From contig JAEXFN010000003.1 in NCBI GenBank assembly GCA_023400055.1, forward strand, positions 60,612 to 124,611: a stretch of DNA of 64,000 bases. Reading direction: 5' to 3'. The notes beneath the pieces were generated by a model. The model saw nothing but the letters and a program-made list of their open reading frames with translations, ran no database searches and was not told the origin of the DNA. This DNA comes from Bacillota bacterium (GTDB lineage Bacteria > Bacillota > UBA4882 > UBA8346). The position numbers and the translations under genes were made by a program. Every line of letters begins with the position of its first letter. The first letter of the stretch is position 1. Below are positions 55,221-63,929 of this stretch, piece by piece.

Positions 55221-56819
55221 TTACCGTTGCAAACTGGCCTTGTATTCGGTCGGCGTGATTCCGCAGCTTTTCTTGAAGACCCGAGCGAAATAGTTAGGAT
55301 CGCGGTAACCCGCTTGGAAGCAGGCATCCTTGACATTGCACAACGGGTCGGCCAGAATCTCCTTGGCATGCTTGATGCGGATGCCGGTCAGATAATCGAG
55401 GAAGGTGGTGCCCAACTCTTTCTTAAAAAGCTTGCTGAGGTAGAACGGGCTGATCCGGATGGCCTCGGCCACCTCTTCCAGCGAGATCTCCTTGCTGAAA
55501 TTCTCCTCCAGATAAGCGACGGCCTTAGCCAGCAGGGCGCCGGCCCGGGAGATCTTGATCCGGTTGATCTCGCCGATCTTGGCGATCAGGAACTGCTTGG
55601 CGAAAGCCTTGAGCGAACGGGCATTTTCTTGCAAAAAGACATTGTGGCGCAGATCGACGGTGTTCTCGTCGAATTCGGCCAGATTGGTGCTCAGGCCGGT
55701 CTCGCGCAACAGCACCAGCAACAGCTGGTAGCTCCGTTCCTTCAGCGTCTCCAGGCTGGCACTGTTCAACGAGAACCATTCCAGGATCTCATCCAGCAGC
55801 GACAGGGCCTGTTGCTCGTCGCCCTGGATCAGGTGCTCGCAGAGCGAGCGCTCCTTGTTGAAGGGATAAGCCGAGTGAGCCTCTCCTTTGTGAATGTCGC
55901 CGTAGCTGTTCAGGGCGCCGGGCGTCGCGTCGTAGCTCAGGGCGAACTTGGCCTGCAAAAAGGAGGCGTAAATTCCGGCGCTGTCCCGGCAAATATCGCC
56001 CAGGCCGACGTTGACCGTCAGGCCGAACTCCTGATCGATGGCCTCCTTGATATCCGAAAGCAGTTCGACGCCGATCAGCCGCGCCTCGTACTCGTCCAGG
56101 CCCTGATCTAGCAGCAGCAACAGGTCGATCTCCTGGCCGATCAATTCCACCAGCGAGTCGTAGCCCCGGTCCTCCAGGATCTGCTTGACTCTTTCCAGGG
56201 CGTTTTTGCGCTTGATGGTCCAACCCAGCTCGGCCACGCCGGCCGCGGCGTGCAGCGTGCCCAGGGACAACACGGCGAAGAGAAAGGAATGGCGATCCAA
56301 GTTGACGATGCTGAAATACTCGCGGATGACGCTCTCTTCCGCCTCCCCGCGCACGATCAATAAGAGCAGCTCTTCCTTGAGGTACTGCGTGACCAGCTTC
56401 AATTTTTGGGCGGTCTCCTCCTCCTGGCGCAGGCGGGAGCGGTTATCGTCAATGATCCCGGTGACCTTCTGCAGTACCGCGATGATCTCGGCGGCGGGCG
56501 CCGGTTTGGTGACATACTCGTCGGCCCGCAGCGATACCGCGTCTTTGGCGTAATTGAACTGGTGATAGGCGGAGATGACGATCAGCCGGCAGTCGGGCAG
56601 CGCTTCCCGGATCCGGGCGGCCGCCTCCAAGCCGTTCAACCCGGGCATCTTGATGTCAAAGAAGATCAGATCGGGTTTGAACTCGAGCGCTTGAGCCACC
56701 GCTTCCCGGCCGTTGGCCGCCTCGCGGATCGCAAAGGCCCCGTCGAAATGCTCCCGTACGATATAGCGGATGGCCTCCCGCTCCAGCGCCTCGTCATCGG
56801 CGATCAGCAGTTTATACAT
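55221..56819 (-). CDS. Response regulator with AraC-type output domain (YesN-like)
   Basis: 532 residues. The receiver domain (1-120) has LIADDEALERE, the phospho-acceptor Asp in DLIFFDIKMPGLNG and the Lys in YVTKPAPAAE. A long central region of about 290 residues links to two C-terminal AraC helix-turn-helix motifs (SLEEVAEAIRISPFYLSKLF and KDACFQAGYRDPNYFARVF). It overlaps the 3' end of the kinase gene by 16 bp. YesN-type regulators usually activate sugar-uptake operons. Confidence 0.95.
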   Translation of the reverse strand: MYKLLIADDEALEREAIRYIVREHFDGAFAIREAANGREAVAQALEFKPDLIFFDIKMPGLNGLEAAARIREALPDCRLIVISAYHQFNYAKDAVSLRADEYVTKPAPAAEIIAVLQKVTGIIDDNRSRLRQEEETAQKLKLVTQYLKEELLLLIVRGEAEESVIREYFSIVNLDRHSFLFAVLSLGTLHAAAGVAELGWTIKRKNALERVKQILEDRGYDSLVELIGQEIDLLLLLDQGLDEYEARLIGVELLSDIKEAIDQEFGLTVNVGLGDICRDSAGIYASFLQAKFALSYDATPGALNSYGDIHKGEAHSAYPFNKERSLCEHLIQGDEQQALSLLDEILEWFSLNSASLETLKERSYQLLLVLLRETGLSTNLAEFDENTVDLRHNVFLQENARSLKAFAKQFLIAKIGEINRIKISRAGALLAKAVAYLEENFSKEISLEEVAEAIRISPFYLSKLFKKELGTTFLDYLTGIRIKHAKEILADPLCNVKDACFQAGYRDPNYFARVFKKSCGITPTEYKASLQR

Positions 56820-58312
56820 GGCTGTAGTTCCTTTCTTTTCAAACGCAGCGTAACCACGGTTCCGAAATTGGGCTTGCTCCGGATCCGGAACGCCCGCTCG
56901 TCTTTGCTGTAAAGCACCAACCGTTCCTGGACGTTGTTCAGGCCGATGCCGGTCGTATGTCCCTGATAGCGGCCCGTTCCCGCGCCGCTCAACAATTGTT
57001 GCAATTGATCCGGCGGGATCCCGATGCCGTTGTCGATCACTTTGATCAGGACCTCGGTGGCGGTTTCATAGATTTTGATGCGCACCCGGCCGCCCTGTTC
57101 TTTGGGTTCCAAGCCGTGGACAATCGCGTTTTCCACCAGCGGTTGCAACGAAAGGCGGGGGATTTCCAGCTGTTCGGTGGGACAGCGGCTGACCAGACTG
57201 AATTGGATCCGGTTGCCGAAACGGGTCTGTTGAATGTTCAAATATTCCCGCACGATGGCCAGCTCCTCCTGGAGCAGCACTTCCTTGTGGGTCGAGCCCA
57301 GATTATAGCGGAAGATCCGGGCCAGCGCCTCGATGATGCCCGTGGTCTTGCGGGCCTTTTCAAACATGGACAAGCGCATGATGGTGTTGAGCGTATTAAA
57401 AAGGAAGTGCGGATTGATCTGGGACTGCAGCGCCAGCAGCCGGGCCTCGTTGAGTTGCTCGGAGATCTTCAGGTTCTTGTACTCTTCCTCATGCAGCTTG
57501 CGTTCCAGGTCGGATTTGGCCGTGATTTCCTGGATCATCGCTTCAATGCTCTGGGCCATCTTATTGAAGGCGAAGGCCAGGATGTTGATGTCTTCCGACG
57601 CGTCCAGCGCCAGGCGGTCGGTCTTAAAATTGCCGCGGGCGATATCGCTGGAGAACCGGGCCAGTTTGCGCAGGGGTTCGGTGATGCTGCGCGACAGGAC
57701 CAGCACCACGATCAGGCTGAAGACGGTGATCCCGATCACCGAGCCCAGATTGAGCAGGCGGATGAATTCCACCCGCTTGTTCAGCCGCTGCTGGTACCAT
57801 TCCCCCTCGGTCAGCTTGGTGTCCAGCAGTTGTTTGATATAACTCTCCAGGTAATTGGAGATGGTCTTCAGGGCCGCATAGTCGTGCGAGAACTTGGCCG
57901 AACCCGGCGTAGCGGCTAGCAGCTCGGTCACTTTCTGGTCATAGGCCGCGACACTGTTGCGAATCGATTTGCACCACAGATAGGTCTCCAGCGTGGTGGC
58001 TTTTTGATAAATCTCCCCGGCCAGCTGGTCCACTTGGCGGCGGTAACTCAGAAAATCGGTCAGATAGGCGCGATCCTGGGTCGTAATGTACTGATCCAGA
58101 CAGTCCCGGCCCTTGATCAAGCGCAGCGACAGGGTGTTCACCTGAGTATAGTCCTTGAGCATCGCGTTGAATTCGTCCATGGCGATATAAGCCCGGTAAT
58201 AAAAGTACAGATTGACCAGGCTGGTCAGGCCGATCAACGCGGTCATGAAGATGATCAGCTTGGTGCGGATCGGCAGTTTATTGAATTTGCTCTTCCATTG
58301 CCAATCGGTCAT
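56804..58312 (-). CDS. Sensor histidine kinase (YesM-like)
   Basis: About 502 residues from the ATG at 58312 (MTDWQWKSKFNKLP) with GAGGA upstream; an ATG at 58351 overlapping the dctP stop (ATGA) is an alternative that would couple translation. Two membrane helices (LIIFMTALIGLTSLVNLYFY and VIGITVFSLIVVLVL) flank a helical sensor region, then HAMP, the His_kinase box LQSQINPHFLFNTLNTI with its His, and the ATPase part (LVENAIVHGLEPKEQGG, GIGIPPDQL, GIGLNNVQERL). It probably signals with the adjacent DctP-like lipoprotein and phosphorylates the AraC-type regulator. Confidence 0.94.
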   Translation of the reverse strand: MTDWQWKSKFNKLPIRTKLIIFMTALIGLTSLVNLYFYYRAYIAMDEFNAMLKDYTQVNTLSLRLIKGRDCLDQYITTQDRAYLTDFLSYRRQVDQLAGEIYQKATTLETYLWCKSIRNSVAAYDQKVTELLAATPGSAKFSHDYAALKTISNYLESYIKQLLDTKLTEGEWYQQRLNKRVEFIRLLNLGSVIGITVFSLIVVLVLSRSITEPLRKLARFSSDIARGNFKTDRLALDASEDINILAFAFNKMAQSIEAMIQEITAKSDLERKLHEEEYKNLKISEQLNEARLLALQSQINPHFLFNTLNTIMRLSMFEKARKTTGIIEALARIFRYNLGSTHKEVLLQEELAIVREYLNIQQTRFGNRIQFSLVSRCPTEQLEIPRLSLQPLVENAIVHGLEPKEQGGRVRIKIYETATEVLIKVIDNGIGIPPDQLQQLLSGAGTGRYQGHTTGIGLNNVQERLVLYSKDERAFRIRSKPNFGTVVTLRLKRKELQPCINC

Positions 58313-58347
58313 GTTCTTCCTCGCCAACGCGGCGCCCGGCCCGGGTT

Positions 58348-59382
58348 TCATTCGAGTGCCCGGATCCGGTCGATCAGACCGCTGTATTCCCGGCCGTAGG
58401 TCTGGTACAGCGGTTCCACCGCCTTCTTGAATTTGGCCTTCTCCGCATCGCTCAGATGGATGACGATGCCCCCTTTGGCGCGCACCTCCGCCTCCAGGCC
58501 CGCTTCCTTGGCGATGGAAGCCCGCCATTCCTTCGGGACCGAATCCCGGGCGGCCCGCTTAATCAGCGCCTGATCGGCCTTGCTCAAGCGGTAAAACACG
58601 GTCTGATTGGCCATCAGCACCTCGGGCGTGCGGGTATGGGTGTCCTCGATATAATACTTGGCCAGCTGATAATGCTTGCCAGCGTAATAACTGGCCCAGT
58701 TGTTCTCCGCGCCGTCGACCTTCCCCAGCAGCAGCGCGTTATAAACGTCATTGAAGGTGACTGGCACCGGCTCCGCCCCCAGCGACCGCACCAATTCCAT
58801 ATAAAACGCGCTCGGCAATTGAACCCGGATCCGCAAGCCGCGCATGGCGGCGACGGTCCGGACCGGCTTTTTGGTGTAAAAGCTACGGGCCGCCGAAGTA
58901 TAATAGGTTAAGCCGACGATGTTCTTCTCGGCCAGCCCCGCCAGCAATTCGTCGCCGACGGGGCCGTAAAGCACCCTCCAGAGATGGTTCGAATCCCTGA
59001 ATAGGTAGGGCAGCGAGAGGACGCTCATCGGCCGGTAAATGTCCTGCATCATCGCCCCGTTCAGCCGCGCGAACTCGATCCCGCCGAACTGGATCTGCTC
59101 CAGCACCGAGGATTCGTCGCCCAGCTTGGCGCCGTAGCAAACGATGATCTTGATCCGGCCATGACTGCGCTGCTCCACCAGGCGGGCGAATTCCAGATCG
59201 CCGACGGTGGCCGTATAATCGCCGGGCATGGCCTCGGCCAGCCTGAAAACCAACTGGCCGGAGCGGGGCTTCGGGGAAGGCGCCGGCAATAAATCCTTGC
59301 CGCTGGCGACCGTACTCAGACAGCCCGAACTGGTGCCGCCCAATAACATAATCAGGAGCATCAACCATAATCGTGCGCGCAT
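58348..59382 (-). CDS. DctP-family solute-binding lipoprotein, likely sensory partner
   Basis: 344 residues. A lipobox ends GGTSSGC (about residue 21), so it is lipid-anchored. The DctP fold has FRLAEAMPGDYTATVGDLEF, IQFGGIEFARLNGAMM, the conserved Arg in GLRIRVQLP and VDGAENNWASYY, the segment that binds an organic-acid carboxylate. TRAP transporters need membrane subunits (DctQ, DctM), none of which are here; instead a kinase and regulator follow, overlapping by ATGA. It most likely presents an organic acid or sugar acid to the kinase. Confidence 0.9.
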   Translation of the reverse strand: MRARLWLMLLIMLLGGTSSGCLSTVASGKDLLPAPSPKPRSGQLVFRLAEAMPGDYTATVGDLEFARLVEQRSHGRIKIIVCYGAKLGDESSVLEQIQFGGIEFARLNGAMMQDIYRPMSVLSLPYLFRDSNHLWRVLYGPVGDELLAGLAEKNIVGLTYYTSAARSFYTKKPVRTVAAMRGLRIRVQLPSAFYMELVRSLGAEPVPVTFNDVYNALLLGKVDGAENNWASYYAGKHYQLAKYYIEDTHTRTPEVLMANQTVFYRLSKADQALIKRAARDSVPKEWRASIAKEAGLEAEVRAKGGIVIHLSDAEKAKFKKAVEPLYQTYGREYSGLIDRIRALE

Positions 59383-59604
59383 CGCCTGTCGCCCCCTCCT
59401 TTACCGCGATTTGCTATTTTTATTTTTATTGGCGATGCCGCCATGGATTCCTGCCTGAACTTTAAAAATTAAGTTGGATGGGTTGGCAGATGGTTCCTGG
59501 CGGTTGATGCCGATTCCGGAGGTCGGCGCGGTTTTCGGTCCCTGGCTTGCGCGATTACCAACCACCGACTACCAACCGGGACGGGAGCGCCAAACGGTTT
59601 CGAC
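59383..59604. other. Upstream region of the dctP-kinase-regulator operon
   Basis: No gene is supported. AT-rich near 59400-59475 and suited to hold the operon promoter; I cannot fix -35 and -10 boxes with confidence. Confidence 0.4.
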
Positions 59605-59814
59605 GATCTTCCGGGGGGTTCGGCGGTTTGGCCGCGGGCTTGGGCGGATCTTCGGGAGAGTCTGCAGGATCTGCTGGGTAGTTTGAAAGAGCTTCCGATG
59701 GGTCTGGCGGATCTTCCGGAAGGTTCGGAGGATCTGCTGGATAGTTTAAAAGATCTTCCGAATGGTTGGGCGGATCTTCCGGAGGGTTTGGAGGATCATC
59801 CGGGGTTTTTGGAC
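59605..59814. repeat. 21-bp tandem repeat array (heptapeptide DLPxGxx type)
   Basis: Ten units of exactly 21 bp starting at 59605. Typical units begin GATCTTCCGGAGGGTT; alternates begin GATCTGCTGGATAGTTT. The plus frame is open throughout and reads DLPGGSA, DLLGSLK, ELPMGLA, DLPEGSE, DLLDSLK, DLPNGWA, DLPEGLE. It is intergenic, without a start codon and ribosome binding site. It matches the tail of the DUF3793 protein. Confidence 0.87.
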
Positions 59815-59922
59815 GGCCCTGCGCGCCGCTCGGCGTTCGGATTCGACGTTCGCGATTTAAGCCAAGCGCCTAACCGCGAACATCGAATGACGAACCAGAA
59901 CCGAGCGACGAATGACGGAACG

Positions 59923-61110
59923 CTAGGGCCTGGCCAGTTGCTGGGCCCGGTCCCGGCCGAGCCGCTCCGGGGAAGACAAAATATCCACCCGGCGGTTATA
60001 GGCCCAGGCTTTTTGATTGTGGCCGGCCTGACCGGGACTGTCCTCGCCGAAGATATAGACGATGATTCGGGCTGCGGCGATCCCTTTCCGGGTCAAGTAA
60101 CTTTGGACCGCAGCAGCGCGCCGGGCCGCCAATTGCCGGTTATAAACCTGGGAGCCCCGCTCGTCAGTATGCCCGCAGAGGATTACATTCTCCTGGGGAT
60201 GTTGCAGCAGATATTTGACGTTCTCATCCAAGGCCGCCAACTGGTCCGGACGGAGGTTGGCCTTGTCAAAATCGAAAAACACCGGTTTCAGGCGCCGGTC
60301 GGCCGGCTGCGGCGGCGTTGCGGCGGAGTTGCTTGGGACCGCCGCCGGACCCTGTTCATTGGCGGCGGGAGCCGCCTCGGCCGTCGTCAGACCCGTGGCT
60401 CCTTCTCCGGGTTGCGGAACTGGGACGGGCAAGGGATTCGCGGTGCCAAGCAAGGATTTTACCGCAAATGCGCCGCGGAATACCTCCCGCTGGCCATCGT
60501 CCCCGCTGACCTGCAGATCATAAACGCCGGCCGCCAGCCCCGCGAGGTCAAAACGGCAAGCCATGATGCTGTCGGAAACGACCACCACTTGGGCCGCGCC
60601 CCGCATCACTTGGCCATTGACAAGCGCGACAGCGACGCCGGGACGAAATCCGGCACCGGTGATGGTGAGCCGGACGTTCGCTTGATCCAGGCTTTCGCGC
60701 GGCGCAATCCCGCTCACGGCCACCGCCGGATTGGTGATGGTAAAGCCCCGTTCCACCACGGTCGCACGGGTAAACTTCAACAATAAAAAGCGGTAGTGGT
60801 TAATCACCTTAACGTCCCAAGTTCCGGGGGCTTGGCCCCGCAGATCCAAAAAAGCGGTGATCTGATCCTTGCCGATCAGCCGCAGATTGGTGGCGACGAT
60901 ATCCGGCTGGCCCGATTTTTGTAACCGAATCTCAACCGCGTTGCCGAGCTTCGCGGCGCTGACCTGGAGTTCCACCTGGCTGTTCCCCCGGCCCTCGTGG
61001 ATCGAAAGCGTCACATCTTGCGGCCGGTTCCAAAAGCCCAAAGCCGGCCGGCTCAGGCCACCTCCCAGCAACAACGCGGCAAACAGCAACGACAGCAATC
61101 TTTTGCGCAT
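59923..61110 (-). CDS. OmpA/Pal-family envelope protein
   Basis: 395 residues with a signal peptide (LLSLLFAALLLGGGL). Residues about 130-225 form an IPT/TIG-like beta-sandwich (GIAPRESLDQANVRLTITGA), a Pro/Ala-rich linker follows, and the C-terminal OmpA domain contains VFFDFDKANLRPDQLAALDE and CGHTDERGSQVYNRQLAARR, the peptidoglycan diaminopimelate-binding Asp and Arg being present. It tethers the outer layer to the cell wall. No lipobox is seen, so it is not a standard Pal. Confidence 0.92.
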   Translation of the reverse strand: MRKRLLSLLFAALLLGGGLSRPALGFWNRPQDVTLSIHEGRGNSQVELQVSAAKLGNAVEIRLQKSGQPDIVATNLRLIGKDQITAFLDLRGQAPGTWDVKVINHYRFLLLKFTRATVVERGFTITNPAVAVSGIAPRESLDQANVRLTITGAGFRPGVAVALVNGQVMRGAAQVVVVSDSIMACRFDLAGLAAGVYDLQVSGDDGQREVFRGAFAVKSLLGTANPLPVPVPQPGEGATGLTTAEAAPAANEQGPAAVPSNSAATPPQPADRRLKPVFFDFDKANLRPDQLAALDENVKYLLQHPQENVILCGHTDERGSQVYNRQLAARRAAAVQSYLTRKGIAAARIIVYIFGEDSPGQAGHNQKAWAYNRRVDILSSPERLGRDRAQQLARP

Positions 61111-61375
61111 CCAATCGGCCTCCTTTATCCCATGAATATTTTAAGTTTTCAAAAAGGGATTCTTCATTCAGTGTTGCCAATAATTACCGTTCTTATAAAT
61201 AAAATCAGCGATTAACAATCCTTCCCAAAAAGGAACCGAATGATTGAAACGGGCCGGTTCAAAATTACGGTTAAATTATACCAATTTTTAGCGAGAACGC
61301 CAATCAGGACTTGTCCGTTAACGGCGCAGGGCGCTTTCCATTGCAGCTCTTAGCCTTAAAAGTTTTTCTGCGGAT
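61111..61375. other. Intergenic region upstream of the OmpA-like gene
   Basis: No gene is supported. It holds the ribosome binding site (GGAGG at 61118-61122 on the minus strand) and presumably the promoter of the OmpA-like gene in its AT-rich middle. Confidence 0.45.
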
Positions 61376-61406
61376 CAAAAAAGGACTGACTTTGGGTCAG
61401 CCCTTT
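61376..61406 (-). terminator. Terminator of the beta-propeller gene
   Basis: On the minus strand AAAGGGCTGAC pairs with GTCAGTCCTTT (one mismatch), followed by TTTG; it lies 38 bp after the stop codon. Confidence 0.75.
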
Positions 61407-61443
61407 GCTGATCGTTTATATTGAAAATAGTTAGGATAGAAGT

Positions 61444-63333
61444 TTAATGCAATACGTTCCAATATAAACTATTGTCCCCTACCCCTTTCACAAGGACGTA
61501 AAGATCATTCCGGTAAACGGCGGTTGCCGGATTCGCACTGGTCATGCCATTATCCGGCAGTTGGGTCCAGTTGTCGAAGCGACCGTCGGGACTGCTGGTG
61601 TTGGCATAAATCCGGTTATCGGTGCCCCGGACGATCAGCCAGAGCCGGTCCTGAAAACTGGCGATGCTCGGGCCGGAAGTGGTCAAGCCGCCGCCGGGCA
61701 CCTCGTTCCAGTTGTCCCAGCGGCCCCGGGAAAACGACCGCAGATAGATCTTGTTATCCGTCCCGCGGATGGCTAAATAGAGCCGGTCCTGATAGACCAC
61801 GGCGGTCGGCTCGGACGGAGTCGAGCCGCCGATCGCGTTCCAACGGCCCCAGCCTCGGTTATCCATCTGATTGACATAGATCCCGTTGTCGGTACCGCGG
61901 ACGATCGCATACAGGTTGCCGTTATAAGAGACCAGCGTCCCGCCGGAAGCGGCCGCCCCGAGGATGCTGGTCCAGCCGCGCCAGGAGCCGCTATAACGGT
62001 TCACGTAAACCTTGTTATCGGTGCCACGGATTAAGGCGTACAGCGAACCTTGGTGTTTCTCCAGCGCCGGACTGCCGGCGGTCGTTCCGCCGATTTCTGT
62101 CCAGCCGCTGCCCAGACCGATCTTTACATAAACATGATTGTTGGTGCCGCGGGTCATCGTAAAAAGTTGGCCGTTATACTCCAACGCCGCCGCTCCCGAT
62201 GGCGTTTCGCCGTCGGGGAATCGTTGCCAGCCCTGCCAGGCCTGGACATGATCCGGCTCGGGCCGGCCCGGGCCCGGATGGTTCAATTCGGGTCGATTCG
62301 GTTCGGGCCGATTCGGTTCGGGACGGATCGGCAGCGGTTCCGGGCGGTTGGGGATCCGCCGGTGCCAGCCGGTGCCAGCCGAGAACTGATTGACATAGAT
62401 GCGGTTATCCGTGCCGCGGACCATCAGATACAACTGCTCGTCAAAAGCGGCGATCCCCGGTGCCGCCGAAGTGGCGCCGCCGATCTCCGACCAGCCCGAC
62501 CAACTGTCCCCATTGCGTTCGCGCGAATTGACAAAAATCCCGTCGTTGGTTCCCCGGACGGCCACATACAAACGGTTCCGGTATTCAGTGAAAACCGGCG
62601 TATCCAGCGTCCGGCCGTTGCCCGGGACTTCGCGCCAGTCATCGTTGCGGAACGGCCGCAACGGATTGGCATTGATCAAAATACGGCTGTCGGAAGTGCG
62701 GACCGCCACCAGCAAATCATTTTGATACGTCCCGATGAAAGGCGCCGAAGGCGTGGCCATGCCCAGATTGCGCCAGACGCCCCAGCGGCCGTTTTCAGCG
62801 ACTGTGTTCAGATAAACCAGGCCGTCGGAACCCCGGACCACCACATAAATCTGGTTCCGGTAGACGGCCGCCGCCGGCTCGGAAGCGATCCGCAACCTGT
62901 CGTCCTGCTGCCAGAAAGTTTGAAAATCACGCTCCGCGCTATTTACTTTGACCGGCCGGCCGGACCGGCTCGGCACCGTTGAATAAAGATTGCCGTCGAT
63001 ACCGCGCACAAACGCGTAGATCCGGCCGCCGAAGGACACCAGCGCCGGTCCGCCGAAGCTGCGGAAACCGTTGTTCTTCCACGGGCCCCAATCATCGTTC
63101 CGCGACAGGGCCGCGCTATAGAAGTTCGAATCGGTGCCCGCGATCGCCGCCACCAGCCGGTTACCATCCGCCACCAGCCAAGGCCGGGCCGCTGTCTGGC
63201 CGGCGATGGCGTCCCAATTATCCCACTGGGGAGCGGCCGCCGCCTGTTCCAAACTGAATAACCCCGTAAGTAAGATGAACGAGCAATAAACGACAAGCAT
63301 CGCCAATTGTATCTTGCCTAATCGTCGCTTCAT
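61444..63333 (-). CDS. Secreted beta-propeller protein with 12 PLL/tectonin-like repeats
   Basis: 629 residues from the ATG at 63333, chosen because GGAG lies upstream and a signal peptide follows (LAMLVVYCSFILLTGLFSL); a longer frame to 63462 has neither. Twelve repeats of about 45-50 residues contain a VRGTDNxIYVN motif. Six lie before and six after a linker rich in RPEPN pentapeptides (about residues 345-385). The repeats resemble the PLL-type lectin propellers and DUF346 proteins, which bind fucose or other glycans. Secretion and form suggest a surface glycan-binding role, but the ligand is unknown. Confidence 0.82.
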   Translation of the reverse strand: MKRRLGKIQLAMLVVYCSFILLTGLFSLEQAAAAPQWDNWDAIAGQTAARPWLVADGNRLVAAIAGTDSNFYSAALSRNDDWGPWKNNGFRSFGGPALVSFGGRIYAFVRGIDGNLYSTVPSRSGRPVKVNSAERDFQTFWQQDDRLRIASEPAAAVYRNQIYVVVRGSDGLVYLNTVAENGRWGVWRNLGMATPSAPFIGTYQNDLLVAVRTSDSRILINANPLRPFRNDDWREVPGNGRTLDTPVFTEYRNRLYVAVRGTNDGIFVNSRERNGDSWSGWSEIGGATSAAPGIAAFDEQLYLMVRGTDNRIYVNQFSAGTGWHRRIPNRPEPLPIRPEPNRPEPNRPELNHPGPGRPEPDHVQAWQGWQRFPDGETPSGAAALEYNGQLFTMTRGTNNHVYVKIGLGSGWTEIGGTTAGSPALEKHQGSLYALIRGTDNKVYVNRYSGSWRGWTSILGAAASGGTLVSYNGNLYAIVRGTDNGIYVNQMDNRGWGRWNAIGGSTPSEPTAVVYQDRLYLAIRGTDNKIYLRSFSRGRWDNWNEVPGGGLTTSGPSIASFQDRLWLIVRGTDNRIYANTSSPDGRFDNWTQLPDNGMTSANPATAVYRNDLYVLVKGVGDNSLYWNVLH

Positions 63334-63580
63334 GCGAAAACACTCCTCTCTTGATTTCAACTCCTTAGACGCTTCCGGGCTTCCAAATGTTCCGAACCAG
63401 TCCAGCAGATTTTTCCCCCGGCATATCCTGAGTAATTTGAATTTCTTCGACTGCCGACCCATCCGCTACCCCTTCAAATGTACCAAATCCTTACATACTT
63501 CACAAGTATATTTACGGTTGGCAACGGCGATCGCAATTATCTGGCAACGACTCCGGGCCATTTTTTCGGAATATTCGCCC
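63334..63580. other. Upstream region of the beta-propeller gene
   Basis: No gene is supported on either strand. It separates the propeller gene start from the terminator of the small gene. Confidence 0.4.
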
Positions 63581-63612
63581 CAAAATAAAAAACACCAGAT
63601 TTACAGGTGTTT
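63581..63612 (-). terminator. Terminator of the 54-residue protein gene
   Basis: On the minus strand AAACACC pairs with GGTGTTT around nine bases, followed by TTTTTATTTTG; it is 52 bp after the stop codon. Confidence 0.8.
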
Positions 63613-63663
63613 ATAAGCGGTAGCCCATTGAAAAGTCAGCGACATCAAATTTCCCAATCCGAT

Positions 63664-63828
63664 TCAATTGATTTTCCGATCGACCCGGACCGACTTATCC
63701 GGCTGGGCCGACAGTTGCGCCGAGAAATCGGCCATCACTTTTTTAATGTGTTGATATTGTTTAATCGCGGCAATCGTATTGGCTTTCCGATTGAAAGCCT
63801 CTACCACCGCATCGTTTTGAACCGCCAT
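63664..63828 (-). CDS. Small hypothetical protein of 54 residues
   Basis: It begins MAVQNDAVVEAFNRKANTIA and ends VRVDRKIN. GGAG lies seven bases before the ATG and a good terminator follows, which supports a real gene despite its size. The sequence is polar, probably helical, with no membrane segment, signal peptide or recognised domain. I do not recognise it. It lies next to the 21-bp repeat array at the window edge. Confidence 0.65.
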   Translation of the reverse strand: MAVQNDAVVEAFNRKANTIAAIKQYQHIKKVMADFSAQLSAQPDKSVRVDRKIN

Positions 63829-63900
63829 GTGATCACTCCATTTCCAGCGCCGATATATCCTTTCACTGAGTCACCTGAGGACGAACTTTTATCCATCAGG

Positions 63901-63925
63901 GAACTATGGCAAGCTGCCGTAGTTC
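63901..63925. repeat. Hairpin upstream of the 54-residue protein gene
   Basis: GAACTATGGC pairs with GCCGTAGTTC (one wobble) around AAGCT, directly before the 21-bp repeat array. No T-run follows. Confidence 0.4.
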
Positions 63926-63929
63926 TCCT

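Noticed and set aside
58981..59010. tRNA-like GGTTCGAATCC
   Set aside because: It lies in the dctP reading frame and no cloverleaf or acceptor stem surrounds it.
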